A stretch of 64,000 nucleotides of DNA from assembly GCF_030548175.1 (NCBI RefSeq), contig NZ_JAUORX010000008.1:35123-99122 (forward strand). Reading direction: 5' to 3'. Position numbers and translations under genes: made by a program. This document shows, one piece after another, positions 44,186 to 52,776 of this stretch (positions are counted from its first letter, which is position 1; each line of letters starts with the position of its first letter). The notes below the pieces were generated by a model. It did not search any database. It saw only the letters and a program-made list of their open reading frames with translations, and was not told the DNA's origin. The stretch comes from Cognatishimia sp. 1_MG-2023. GTDB lineage: Bacteria; Pseudomonadota; Alphaproteobacteria; Rhodobacterales; Rhodobacteraceae.

Positions 44186-44389
44186 TTAGTTGTTTTGGCC
44201 GATTGATTTTGCAGCGGCTAGGGCTTGTTGGATGACGGCGTCGTCCCCGATGTGGTTAATCAGAACGAGGATGAGGCGTGCATTCAATGCTTGGCTTTGC
44301 TCGTCTGACAGGCCTTCGTGGGCGTCAATCAGTTGAGCATAGGTGTTATCAGCATTTACCAGGTTTGGGTCTGTGATCAGGTTAGACAT
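44186..44389 (-). CDS. DUF2783 protein
   Basis: 67 residues with the compact pattern YAQLIDAHEGLSDEQSQALNARLILVLINHIGDD known from DUF2783 proteins. These small proteins are commonly encoded beside class-A flavin monooxygenases, as here (three bases after the upstream gene's stop). Role unknown; a partner or stabiliser of the monooxygenase is plausible. Last gene of the minus-strand catabolic operon. Confidence 0.8.
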   Translation of the reverse strand: MSNLITDPNLVNADNTYAQLIDAHEGLSDEQSQALNARLILVLINHIGDDAVIQQALAAAKSIGQNN

Positions 44390-44392
44390 GGT

Positions 44393-46015
44393 TTACTCCT
44401 TGCCACAGGCTTTGCGTAGCGCGGCGCGTACGGACGTTTCATCGAAAGTGCTCCAACGGGCCGCGACGTGTTGGTCTGGGCGGATCAAGTAAACACCTGA
44501 CTTTGCTTCGCCGAGATAACGTTCCGAAAGCATGCCTGTTGCGTCATCTTCTGCAGTCAGAGCCACACGACGCATGGAAATCCCTTCGTCCTCTAGGCTA
44601 TCGGGCGCGTCGGCGTTGATTGTCAGAAGGATGAACTCATCCCCCAGCAATGATAGCAAATGCTTGTCTTGTAGAGGTGCATCTGGGCAAGGGCTGCCAA
44701 CGCGTGTGCGCGTTGGACCGCCCGTTAAGGCATCTTGGCCATTTAGAGACAGATCATCATATGTGCATGGCAGGGACAGACGACCTGAATTCACCATCGG
44801 GCGCGCAAAGGGGAACTGCTGCGCTAAGTCGAGAACCGCGTTGCGGAACGTGTGGCTGACTTTGGATTTTGGCGTGATGAAATCGGTCGCTCGCGTCGAG
44901 TTTAGGATATTTTCATCGGCGCCATAGACGCGCTCTTCGGAATAGCTATCCAACAGCGATTCAGGCGCTTTGCCGTTTATCACGAGTCCGAGTTTCCAGC
45001 CGAGGTTGTCGACATCTTGCATGCCAGAGTTTGCGCCACGTGCACCGAACGGTGACACCTGGTGCGCAGCATCGCCTGCGAAGAGCACGTTTGCATGGCG
45101 GAAGGTTTCCATGCGTTTGCACTGGAATGTATAGATCGAAGACCACACGATATCGTATTCGATCCCTTCGCCAAGCATGGCGTCCAGGCGCTTACGAATG
45201 TTCTCTTCTTTCATCTCTTCTTTGCGATCAGCATCCCAACCGATTTGGAAATCGATGCGCCACACGTCGTCCGGCTGTTTGTGCAGCAAGGCTGAAGCAC
45301 CAGACTTGAAATATGGCTCAAACCAGAACCAGCGTTCTGTTGGGTATTCTGCCTTCATACGAATGTCGGCGATCAAGAAGCTGTCTTGGAAAATGCGGCC
45401 CTCGAAGTCGAGACCCAGCATGCCACGCAATGGCGAACTTGCGCCGTCGCAGCCAATCATCCAGTCAGCTTCAAGTGTGTAGGGGCCTTCGGGTGTCATG
45501 GCCGTGATTTCGACGTAGCCGTCATGTTGTTTAACAGCATCAACCCGGTTTTTGCCGCGGATATCAATCGGCGCGCCGTTGGCGACGGCCGCTTCGATTT
45601 GTTCGTACAAGAACTTTTCAAAGTACGGTTGTTGCAAGTTGATAAATGCTGGGTTCTTGTGGCCCTCTTCGGGCAACAAGTTGAAGTCAAATACTTGGCG
45701 GTCATCATGGAATACCTTGCCAACATTCCATACGACGCCCTTGTCGACCATAGCTTCGCCACAGCCGTAGCGATCCGCAATGTCCAATGTGCGCTTTGCG
45801 AAACAAATCGCACGGCTGCCCATTCCGATGCCCTCGTGGTCGTCCAGCAGGACAACTGGGACGCCTTGGCGCCCCAGATCGAGGGCGGTCCCGAGTCCAA
45901 CGGGACCGCCGCCCATCACCACAACGGGATGACGTACAGGTGTTACCGCATCTTGATCGACCGACCGCTCATAGGGATAGAGTTTGAAGGCCAGTGTGTA
46001 CCGATCTTGAATCAT
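44393..46015 (-). CDS. FAD-dependent aromatic monooxygenase, MhpA-like
   Basis: 540 residues from ATG 46015 (GGAGG seven bases upstream); the longer frame to 46210 runs into the next gene and is rejected. Class-A flavoprotein hydroxylase: FAD-binding GGGPVGLG at about 35-42, IGCDGASSPLR at about 187-197, and FAGDAAHQVSPFGARGANSGMQD (as a pattern at about 310-335). It should hydroxylate a phenolic ring with NAD(P)H and oxygen. In a block with hmgA, fahA and maiA but no HPPD, a likely product is homogentisate, from 3- or 4-hydroxyphenylacetate; this is inference. It is followed by DUF2783. Confidence 0.85.
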   Translation of the reverse strand: MIQDRYTLAFKLYPYERSVDQDAVTPVRHPVVVMGGGPVGLGTALDLGRQGVPVVLLDDHEGIGMGSRAICFAKRTLDIADRYGCGEAMVDKGVVWNVGKVFHDDRQVFDFNLLPEEGHKNPAFINLQQPYFEKFLYEQIEAAVANGAPIDIRGKNRVDAVKQHDGYVEITAMTPEGPYTLEADWMIGCDGASSPLRGMLGLDFEGRIFQDSFLIADIRMKAEYPTERWFWFEPYFKSGASALLHKQPDDVWRIDFQIGWDADRKEEMKEENIRKRLDAMLGEGIEYDIVWSSIYTFQCKRMETFRHANVLFAGDAAHQVSPFGARGANSGMQDVDNLGWKLGLVINGKAPESLLDSYSEERVYGADENILNSTRATDFITPKSKVSHTFRNAVLDLAQQFPFARPMVNSGRLSLPCTYDDLSLNGQDALTGGPTRTRVGSPCPDAPLQDKHLLSLLGDEFILLTINADAPDSLEDEGISMRRVALTAEDDATGMLSERYLGEAKSGVYLIRPDQHVAARWSTFDETSVRAALRKACGKE

Positions 46016-46043
46016 CTGAGATCCTCCCGTCATCGTGTTCTGA

Positions 46044-46994
46044 TTAGCCTTGAAGTGCATTCCACATGTCTTTGTCGCGCTGAGCGGTCCAAACACGTGG
46101 GGTATCAATGCCTTGTGCTTCGTCATAGGCACGCGCAACGTTGAACGGCAGGCAATGCTCGTAGATTGCAAAGTCTTTGAACTTTGGATCGCATTCTGCG
46201 CGAACTGCATCCCATGCTTCTTTTAGGCTGCCGCCACGGGCCACAACGCGTTCAACTGGCTTATAGGTAGAGCGCACGAAATCTTCTGTTGCTGCCAATG
46301 CCTTTGCCACCATTTCTGGGCCAACCAGCGCGTCGCCGCGGCCTGGAGCGATGGATTTTGGCTCGAAGGATGCGATGTTTGCGAGCGTGTCTGCCCAGTC
46401 ACCAAAGTGGCCGTCGCCGCAGTAGCATGCAGAGTGATATTCAACGATGTCACCAGTGAACATGACTTCCTGATCAGGAACCCAAACCACAGCGTCGCCT
46501 GCTGTGTGTGCACGACCAAGGTGCATGATGTCTACGCGGCGGCTGCCGAGGTACACTGTCAGGCTGTCGCTGAATGTTGTGGTTGGCCATGTCAGGCCTG
46601 GGATTTCTTCGTGGCCTTGGAATAGGCGTGGGAAGCGGTCAAATTCGCTGTCCCAATCTTCTTGGCCACGTTCCGCAACCATAGAGCGGGCAACGTCAGA
46701 CATGATGATTTCACGTGCGCCGTAAGCGGATGCACCCAACACGCGAACGGCGTGATAGTGGGTCAGAACAACGTGGCTGATTGGCAGGTCAGTTACAGTG
46801 CGAACGCATTCGATAACTTTATTCGCCAAACGTGGTGTTGCTTGTGCTTCGACGATCATCACGCTTTCGTCGCCGATGATCACGCCGGTGTTTGGGTCAC
46901 CTTCAGCGGTGAAGGCGTAAAGACCTTCGCCCACTTTGGTAAAGCTGATTTTCTTTTCTTCTAAGTCGCCTGCAGAGGCAAATGCTGTAGCCAT
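46044..46994 (-). CDS. MBL-fold metallo-hydrolase with altered metal motif
   Basis: 316 residues from ATG 46994, which has GGAG seven bases upstream (ATG 47006 is possible). Metallo-beta-lactamase fold, but the usual HxHxDH motif reads HYHAVR (residues 79-84), so the second metal ligands D and H are missing; later ligands in HTAGDAVVW and FTGDIVEYH remain. A one-metal or altered site is expected. Lies between fahA and the monooxygenase in the homogentisate block, as I recall for other roseobacters. Substrate unknown; a lactone or thioester of the pathway is possible. Confidence 0.78.
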   Translation of the reverse strand: MATAFASAGDLEEKKISFTKVGEGLYAFTAEGDPNTGVIIGDESVMIVEAQATPRLANKVIECVRTVTDLPISHVVLTHYHAVRVLGASAYGAREIIMSDVARSMVAERGQEDWDSEFDRFPRLFQGHEEIPGLTWPTTTFSDSLTVYLGSRRVDIMHLGRAHTAGDAVVWVPDQEVMFTGDIVEYHSACYCGDGHFGDWADTLANIASFEPKSIAPGRGDALVGPEMVAKALAATEDFVRSTYKPVERVVARGGSLKEAWDAVRAECDPKFKDFAIYEHCLPFNVARAYDEAQGIDTPRVWTAQRDKDMWNALQG

Positions 46995-47040
46995 TTCGGT
47001 CTCCATTCCCGGCGGTGCCGGTGTCCTAAGTTCGCTATGT

Positions 47041-47056
47041 GCCCCGTCTTTGGGGC
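47041..47056. other. Small hairpin between fahA and the MBL-fold gene
   Basis: GCCCC (47041-47045) pairs with GGGGC (47052-47056), just past the fahA stop. No T tract. May stabilise the 3' end of the upstream message. Confidence 0.4.
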
Positions 47057-47062
47057 AAGAGA

Positions 47063-48322
47063 TTATTTTGCCCAGTCAGGCACGGCCGGAGCTGGTAAAA
47101 TTTTGCCGGTAACGTCACCAAATCCGACACGGTAGCCGTCGCCTTTGGCAGAGCCGCGCAGGGCTACGGTGTCGCCATCTTCGAGGAAACTGCGGGTTTC
47201 GCCGGTGTCCAAAGTAAGTGGCTCTTTGCCGCCCCAGCTGAGTTCAAGGAATGAGCCGCGGTTGGTTTTTTCCGGGCCTGAAATTGTACCGGACCCCAAA
47301 AGGTCACCAACGCGCATGGAACAGCCGGATGTTGTGTGGTGACATAGCTGTTGAGCGGCGGAATAGTACATTTCGTTGTAGTTTGTACGCGCAACGATTG
47401 TCTCGTCTTTGCCTTCGGGTTGCAGGGCAACTTCGAGGTCGATGTCATATAGCATCGGTTTGGACTCGGTCAGATACGGCAGCAATGGGCGCTCGCGTTC
47501 TGGTGTTGTTGTGCGGAATGGTTCCAAGGCCGCACTTGTCACGATCCAAGGGCTGATTGACGTTGCCGTCGCCTTTGCCTGGAATGGGCCGAGCGGCTGA
47601 TATTCCCAAGCTTGGATGTCGCGCGCGGACCAATCGTTAAGAAGGACATAGCCAAAGATGTTATCGTCTGCCTGATCGACAGAGATCATGCCATCAGAAG
47701 CTGTACCAACGATGGCACCCATCTCTAGCTCGATGTCAAAACGTGCACTTGGTGCGAAGCGAGGAAGCTCGTCATTCGGGCCTTTGAGCTGACCATTTGG
47801 ACGCACAACGTCTGTGCCGGACACTACGACGGACGACGCGCGACCGTTGTAGCCGATTGGGATTGATAGCCAGTTTGGCGGCAATGCGTTTTCAGGGCCA
47901 CGGAACATGGTGCCCACGTTCATCGCGTGGTTTTTACCTGCGTAGAAGTCGGTGTATTCTGCAACGGTAAACGGCATGTGCATTGTGGCATCTGCCTGTG
48001 CGACCAGGTTAGGAGCAAAAGTAGCTTCTTCTGCAGCGCCTTCAGCCAAAGCCGATTGCAATGTGGTGCGCAGGGCGTCCCAAACAGCAGGGCCAGCAGC
48101 CATTACGTCATTCCACGCAGCCTTTTGCAGCAATGGGCCACCGGCAAGTGTTAGTTTTCCAGCAGCTTCGAGTGCCGTTACGTTTAAGATTTGGTCGCCG
48201 ATTGCGACGCCGCAGGCTGCCGCACCACCCGTTGAGAACACGCCATATGGCAGGTTGTTCAATGGGAATTCAGTTTCGGCACTATTTGCGCTGGATACCC
48301 AGCTTTTGAGCAAAGTCATCAT
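47063..48322 (-). CDS. fahA: Fumarylacetoacetase
   Basis: Splits fumarylacetoacetate into fumarate and acetoacetate, the last step of the homogentisate route. 419 residues. N-terminal SH3-like part, then the catalytic part with DFYAGKNHAMNVGTMFRG (D125 metal ligand and H132 general base, by comparison with the mammalian enzyme), FDIELEMGAIVG, LLNDWSARDIQAWEYQPLGPF and SGCSMRVGDLLGSGTISGP. Two ATGs open the gene (48322, 48319); the second has the better spacing to AAGGAT. Six bases after hmgA, so one operon. Confidence 0.96.
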   Translation of the reverse strand: MMTLLKSWVSSANSAETEFPLNNLPYGVFSTGGAAACGVAIGDQILNVTALEAAGKLTLAGGPLLQKAAWNDVMAAGPAVWDALRTTLQSALAEGAAEEATFAPNLVAQADATMHMPFTVAEYTDFYAGKNHAMNVGTMFRGPENALPPNWLSIPIGYNGRASSVVVSGTDVVRPNGQLKGPNDELPRFAPSARFDIELEMGAIVGTASDGMISVDQADDNIFGYVLLNDWSARDIQAWEYQPLGPFQAKATATSISPWIVTSAALEPFRTTTPERERPLLPYLTESKPMLYDIDLEVALQPEGKDETIVARTNYNEMYYSAAQQLCHHTTSGCSMRVGDLLGSGTISGPEKTNRGSFLELSWGGKEPLTLDTGETRSFLEDGDTVALRGSAKGDGYRVGFGDVTGKILPAPAVPDWAK

Positions 48323-48328
48323 ATATCC

Positions 48329-49687
48329 TTATCGTTTCCAGTTGCCTTCAGGCGTGCCGTCAAAGTGCTTTTCTAGGTTGTCCCAGCAATCAATATAATC
48401 GTCTTGTAGGGGTGCTTCTTTTGCAGCGAATTCGGTCAAGTGTTGTGGGAAGCGCGTTTCAAACATGAAGGACATTGTGTTCTCCAGTTTCTCCGGGCCA
48501 AGGTTTGAGTGTGTTGCTTTATCAAATGCTTGTTTGTCTGGACCATGGGCTAGCATCATGTTGTGCAAGCTGATGCTACCGGGCGCAAAGCCGTCTGGTT
48601 TCGCGTCATATTCGCCGTAAATATTACCCATCAATTCAGACATGACGTTCTTGTGGTACCAAGGTGGACGGAAGGTGTTTTCCATGGTCATCCAGCGTTC
48701 ACGGAACAGCACGAAGTCGATGTTCGCGGTGCCCTCGTGGCCTGATGGAGCTGTCAAAACTGTAAAGATTGATGGATCAGGATGATCGAACAAAATTGAT
48801 CCGACTGGGCAGTAATCGCGAAGGTCGTATTTGCAAGGCGCGTAATTACCGTGCCAAGCCACCACATCCAGTGGAGAGTGGTCGATAAATGTTTCGTGGA
48901 ATTGGCCCTGCCATTTGATCACAACGCGGGAGTGTGCATCGCGGTCTTCGAATGCAGCAACCGGAGTTTTGAAGTCGCGGCGGTTGGCCATGCAGTTCGC
49001 GCCAATTGGGCCACGGCCAGGTAGATCAAGTTTCTGGCCGTAGTTTTCGCAGACAAAGCCACGGGCCGGTCCATCAATAACTTCGACACGATAGACCAGC
49101 CCGCGTGGGAGGATGGCGATTTCTTTTGGTTCAATCTCGATCACACCAAGCTCGGTACAGAACCGCAGGCGACCTTCTTGTGGCACAACCAGCAACTCTG
49201 AGTCGGCTGAGAAAAAGTACTCATCAACCATGGACTCTGTGACCATGTAGACGTGGCTGGCCATACCAACCTGTGTGTATACGTCACCAGCGGTGGTCAT
49301 GGTGTGCATACCGGTAATCCAAGTTGCACCCTCTTTCGCGTGTGGAATTGGGTTCCAGCGGTACTGACCAAGTGAGGTAATATCCTCAATTACGTTTGGA
49401 GCAGATTTCCACATTGGTACTTCGATTTTTTCGAACCGACCGATGTGTTTTACGGAAGGACGGATGCGGTAGCACCAAGAGCGCTCGTTTTGGTGGCTTG
49501 GGGCAGTAAAAGCTGTTCCAGACAGTTGCTCACCGTACAAACCATAGGCGCATTTCTGTGGGCTGTTCATGCCGACTGGCAGCGCGCCTGGTAGGGCTTC
49601 AGTTTCAAAATCATTGCCAAATCCTGGCATGTAACCAGGTGTGATGCCTTGGGTGTTTGTGGCCCGGATCAATGTTGATTCACTCAT
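48329..49687 (-). CDS. hmgA: Homogentisate 1,2-dioxygenase
   Basis: Iron(II) ring-cleaving enzyme that makes maleylacetoacetate. 452 residues, family length. The start [19 protein letters not shown] is typical. Iron ligands by family spacing: H345 ([11 protein letters not shown]), E351 and H381 (LAHGPD). First gene of the minus-strand block hmgA-fahA-MBL-monooxygenase-DUF2783. The 149-base gap to the divergent marR holds two matching palindromes that are probably MarR operators. Confidence 0.97.
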   Translation of the reverse strand: MSESTLIRATNTQGITPGYMPGFGNDFETEALPGALPVGMNSPQKCAYGLYGEQLSGTAFTAPSHQNERSWCYRIRPSVKHIGRFEKIEVPMWKSAPNVIEDITSLGQYRWNPIPHAKEGATWITGMHTMTTAGDVYTQVGMASHVYMVTESMVDEYFFSADSELLVVPQEGRLRFCTELGVIEIEPKEIAILPRGLVYRVEVIDGPARGFVCENYGQKLDLPGRGPIGANCMANRRDFKTPVAAFEDRDAHSRVVIKWQGQFHETFIDHSPLDVVAWHGNYAPCKYDLRDYCPVGSILFDHPDPSIFTVLTAPSGHEGTANIDFVLFRERWMTMENTFRPPWYHKNVMSELMGNIYGEYDAKPDGFAPGSISLHNMMLAHGPDKQAFDKATHSNLGPEKLENTMSFMFETRFPQHLTEFAAKEAPLQDDYIDCWDNLEKHFDGTPEGNWKR

Positions 49688-49744
49688 GATGGTCCTCTTG
49701 AAAATGCCGCGGTCAGCGCTGTGTATTTGTTGCCCCTAAAATTC

Positions 49745-49758
49745 GTTGCAAATGAAAC
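49745..49758. promoter_or_regulatory. Palindromic operator 1 (hmgA/marR gap)
   Basis: GTTGCAAATGAAAC, matching the dyad GTTNCANNTGNAAC. It is paired with a second copy 29 bases away; both lie in the divergent promoter of hmgA and marR. Confidence 0.6.
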
Positions 49759-49773
49759 GATGTCAAGTTTTTT

Positions 49774-49787
49774 GTTGCAAGTGAAAC
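49774..49787. promoter_or_regulatory. Palindromic operator 2 (hmgA/marR gap)
   Basis: GTTGCAAGTGAAAC, same dyad as the first copy; both are followed by SAT. The 29-base step is close to three helical turns. Likely bound by the adjacent MarR protein. Confidence 0.6.
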
Positions 49788-49836
49788 CATTTTTCCCGCA
49801 GTTTAGAGCTGACAGGCCTGCTATTGGAGCGTGACG

Positions 49837-50280
49837 ATGAGAAAGAATCTGCCAGAATTTGATTTGGACAGTTATCTGCCATACCAATTTTCTGTTATTT
49901 CTTCGTATCTTAGCAACAACCTTGCAACTCAGTACCGAGAACGGCACGGCATTTCTGTGCCCGAATGGCGCATTCTGGTGAATCTTGCTTATTCGGACAG
50001 TCTCTCTGTTCGAGACATCCAATGGCGGGTCAGCATGGACAAATCCAAAATCAGCCGAGCGGTCACTCGCTTAGATTCGGCCGGATATTTGACGAAAAGA
50101 ACTGACCCGGAAGACCGCCGTTTGCTTGAATTGGCCCTGACGGAAAAAGGCTATGAGCTGGTCGCTGATTTGGTTCCCATTGCGAAACGCTTTCAAGGAG
50201 AATTGCAGGAGCGCTTAAGTACCAAATTTGCACCGCTTAAATCCGCCTTGGACGACATAATGAAAGAGATAGAAAAATGA
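49837..50280 (+). CDS. MarR-family regulator of the homogentisate block
   Basis: 147 residues from ATG 49837 (GGAG seven bases before; GTG 49831 is too close to it). Winged helix typical of MarR: VPEWRILVNLAYSDSLSVRDIQWRVSMDKSKISRAVTRLDSAGYLTKRTDPEDRRLLELALTEKG over about 40-105, with the wing DPEDRR. Position divergent to hmgA and overlapping maiA by four bases suggests it represses the pathway until an aromatic effector binds. Paralogue of the gene at 50923. Confidence 0.88.
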   Translation: MRKNLPEFDLDSYLPYQFSVISSYLSNNLATQYRERHGISVPEWRILVNLAYSDSLSVRDIQWRVSMDKSKISRAVTRLDSAGYLTKRTDPEDRRLLELALTEKGYELVADLVPIAKRFQGELQERLSTKFAPLKSALDDIMKEIEK

Positions 50281-50894
50281 TTAAACTTTATGACTACTGG
50301 CGTTCTTCTGCGAGCTATCGGGTGCGGATTGCCTTGGGGTTGGCAAATCTCGAATGGGAAACCGAAATCGTAAATTTGCTGGATGGGGACCATAAGAGCG
50401 ATACCCATTTAGCCCGTAACCCCCAGGGTCTGGTTCCTGCACTTGAGATAGACGGGCTGATGATGACGCAGTCCGTCGCGGTCATCGAATACTTAGATGA
50501 AACGAGATCGCTCGGCCTATTACCACAGGCACCAGCAGACCGTGCAACAGTGCGTGCGCTGGCATTTGCTGTCGCAATGGAAATCCACCCCGTCTGTAAC
50601 TTGAACGTGGTAAAATTCGCGGTGAGCCAATCCAATGAGAACATTGAAACCAAACAATGGATGCAACATTTCATTACCAAGGGATTGGTCGCTTTGGAAA
50701 ATATGCTAGATGGATCTAAGTATTGCTTCGGCGAAACCGTGACTTTGGCAGATATTTGCCTTATGCCGCAGCTGTACAACGCAGAACGTTGGGGTGTTGA
50801 TTTGACTGAAATGCCAAAAATACGCGCTGTTTCTGCAGAACTGGCCAAATTGCCGGCCTTTGACCAAGCCCACCCCGATCAGTCTCCACATTAG
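50277..50894 (+). CDS. maiA: Maleylacetoacetate isomerase
   Basis: Glutathione-dependent zeta-class GST that turns maleylacetoacetate into fumarylacetoacetate, linking hmgA and fahA. 205 residues with the active-site loop SSASYRVRIAL (about 11-21), the glutathione site NPQGLVPALEIDG and QSVAVIEYLDE, and an all-helical C-terminal domain with VTLADICLMPQLYNAERWGVDL. Coupled to marR by ATGA overlap. Confidence 0.95.
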   Translation: MIKLYDYWRSSASYRVRIALGLANLEWETEIVNLLDGDHKSDTHLARNPQGLVPALEIDGLMMTQSVAVIEYLDETRSLGLLPQAPADRATVRALAFAVAMEIHPVCNLNVVKFAVSQSNENIETKQWMQHFITKGLVALENMLDGSKYCFGETVTLADICLMPQLYNAERWGVDLTEMPKIRAVSAELAKLPAFDQAHPDQSPH

Positions 50895-50922
50895 GGGGCT
50901 AACGGACACAGAAAGACGCCCG

Positions 50923-51366
50923 ATGAATAAACAAACCAATTCTGGATCCTATGACCTAAGCGACTTCCTGCCCTATTTAATGACGCAGGCTGCGGATCAG
51001 TTGAGCATGGAATTTCAAACGTATTACCGTGAGAAATACAAAATGCTTCGCACAGAATGGCGGGTTGTCTTTCATCTGGGCACCTTTAGTGAGTTGACGG
51101 CAAAAGATATTTGCGAGCGTGCTCGCATTCACAAGACCAAGGTATCTCGCGCTGTAAGCGCATTGGATGAAAAAGGCTATTTAACCCGCAAGATCGACAC
51201 GAATGATCGGCGTCATACTGTTTTGCACCTTACAAAGGCCGGTGAAGAGGTCTTTGTCGACCTGCGCGATGCGGCCATGGGGTTTGACGCGAAATTGCGT
51301 GAAGAGCTGAGCGATGAGGACTTTGAAGTCCTTCATCGCCTGCTTTTAAAGTACGCTAAGCTTTAA
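50923..51366 (+). CDS. MarR-family regulator, second copy
   Basis: 147 residues from ATG 50923; the frame extends upstream into maiA but the N-terminus then no longer matches its paralogue. Shares with the first MarR the start pattern YDLSDFLPYLMTQAADQLS and the winged helix (LRTEWRVVFHLGTFSELTAKDICERARIHKTKVSRAVSALDEKGYLTRKIDTNDRR, about 38-95). Probably arose by duplication and may serve the ABC transporter genes it converges on, or sense a different pathway compound. Its stop overlaps that of livF. Confidence 0.85.
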   Translation: MNKQTNSGSYDLSDFLPYLMTQAADQLSMEFQTYYREKYKMLRTEWRVVFHLGTFSELTAKDICERARIHKTKVSRAVSALDEKGYLTRKIDTNDRRHTVLHLTKAGEEVFVDLRDAAMGFDAKLREELSDEDFEVLHRLLLKYAKL

Positions 51367-52061
51367 CCCAAATAGGCTTGTTCCAAGATCGAACGATCTT
51401 CTTTTAATTTTTCCGGTGTGCCAGAAAATTTCAAACGGCCTTGGGCAATAACGTGCGCTTGATCTGCCACGTCCAATGCAAGTTGGGTGAATTGTTCAAT
51501 CAACAAAATGCCCATTCCTTTGGCCCGTAGATTGCGTACGACACCCACCAGTCGTTCAATGATAACCGGCGCAAGGCCAAGGCTCATTTCATCAAGCAAC
51601 AGGTATTTGGGGCGCGACACGAGTGCTTGCGCAATAGCGACCATCTGCTGTTGACCACCGGACAGGGATCCGGCCGCCTGCTGAGACTTTTCACGCAATT
51701 CCGGGAAAATTTCTAACGCGTCTTCGACTGAAGCCTCTAGTTCTGCGTCGCTTAATTCAGGACCAGCGGCGCGTAGGTTATCAATGACCGAAAGACCAGG
51801 CAGTGTTTGATGCCCTTCTGGAATGGCTGCGACGCCTTGCGCACGGATGGTTTGCACCCCTTTGCCGGTAACATCGGCGTTTTCGACCAGAATTTGACCG
51901 GTCACCGGCAATACCCCCGCAATACCAAGGACCAATTCAGATTTCCCGGCGCCGTTTGGCCCAAGCAAGGCAACGATTTGTCCCGGTTCAATTGTTAGGG
52001 ACACTTGGTCGATAACGCGTCGTGTTGGGCCTTCGATAGTGACATCTTTGAGTTCTAACAT
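51363..52061 (-). CDS. livF: ABC transporter ATPase, LivF type
   Basis: 232 residues. Walker A GPNGAGKS (K40), signature LSGGQQQM, Walker B LLLDEMSLGLAP. LivF-class ATPase of the branched-chain amino acid (HAAT) transporter family. In this block the transporter more likely imports an aromatic acid or related compound; that is context only. Last gene of the operon binding protein-livH-livM-livG-livF. Confidence 0.88.
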   Translation of the reverse strand: MLELKDVTIEGPTRRVIDQVSLTIEPGQIVALLGPNGAGKSELVLGIAGVLPVTGQILVENADVTGKGVQTIRAQGVAAIPEGHQTLPGLSVIDNLRAAGPELSDAELEASVEDALEIFPELREKSQQAAGSLSGGQQQMVAIAQALVSRPKYLLLDEMSLGLAPVIIERLVGVVRNLRAKGMGILLIEQFTQLALDVADQAHVIAQGRLKFSGTPEKLKEDRSILEQAYLG

Positions 52062-52071
52062 TTGGCTCTCC

Positions 52072-52776
52072 TTAGCGACCCAGATAAGCTGTTTTCACAA
52101 CTTCATCGGCCAAAACTTCATCTGTCTGACCAAAGGCAATGAGTTTGCCGAAGTCCAAAACAGCGGTCGACGCGCAGACATCGCGGATGAGATCAACGTC
52201 GTGATCCACAAGCAAAACCTGTGCACCAAATTCCGGGTGAATGCCTGTGATAACTTCGCGCAGATGCTGCATTTCAGATTCAGAAAGGCCACCACCCGGT
52301 TCATCTAGCAAGACGATGCGTGGGGCACCTATTAGACATTTCGCGATTTCGGTCATGCGCCGCTGATAGGGGTTCAATGTAGACCCTTTGCGGAAGCGGA
52401 TATCAGAAATACCTACGTATTCGAGTGCTTTGGACACGGCACCTTTGCGCTGGGACGCGGGGATGCCTTTGCCGTCGAGCACCGCCTTTAGGTGATCTTC
52501 GACTGACAGGTCCGGCACAATTTGGACCTTTTGGAATGACCGGGCTAGGCCCCAGCGCGTGCGCAGGTGTGGCGCGAGGTCGATAAGGTTTGTGCCATTG
52601 ACCGTGATGGAACCATTTGCGACGTTCACAAAGCCCGAAAAGGCGTTTGTGAGGGTCGTTTTTCCGGCTCCGTTCGGGCCGATTAGCCCAACTACATCAT
52701 CTGCAATTTTGAGTGTGACTTGATCCAGCGCAACAACGCCACCGAATTTGACCGTGATATCTTGAATCTCAATCAT
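52072..52776 (-). CDS. livG: ABC transporter ATPase, LivG type, with altered signature motif
   Basis: 234 residues. Walker A GPNGAGKT (K39) and Walker B IVLLDEPGGGLSE are intact. The ABC signature, normally LSxGQ, reads LNPYQRRMTEIA, so the Ser-Gly-Gly positions are replaced. LivG proteins often have a relaxed signature, but this one is farther off than usual. Overlaps livM by eight bases. Confidence 0.87.
   Translation of the reverse strand: MIEIQDITVKFGGVVALDQVTLKIADDVVGLIGPNGAGKTTLTNAFSGFVNVANGSITVNGTNLIDLAPHLRTRWGLARSFQKVQIVPDLSVEDHLKAVLDGKGIPASQRKGAVSKALEYVGISDIRFRKGSTLNPYQRRMTEIAKCLIGAPRIVLLDEPGGGLSESEMQHLREVITGIHPEFGAQVLLVDHDVDLIRDVCASTAVLDFGKLIAFGQTDEVLADEVVKTAYLGR

Noticed and set aside
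45386..46144. 252-residue plus-strand frame over the monooxygenase and MBL genes
   Set aside because: Antisense to two clear genes; composition and lack of motifs mark it as a shadow.
46016..46210. N-terminal extension of the flavin monooxygenase
   Set aside because: It overlaps the MBL-fold gene, shows no conserved motif, and ATG 46015 has a strong ribosome site.
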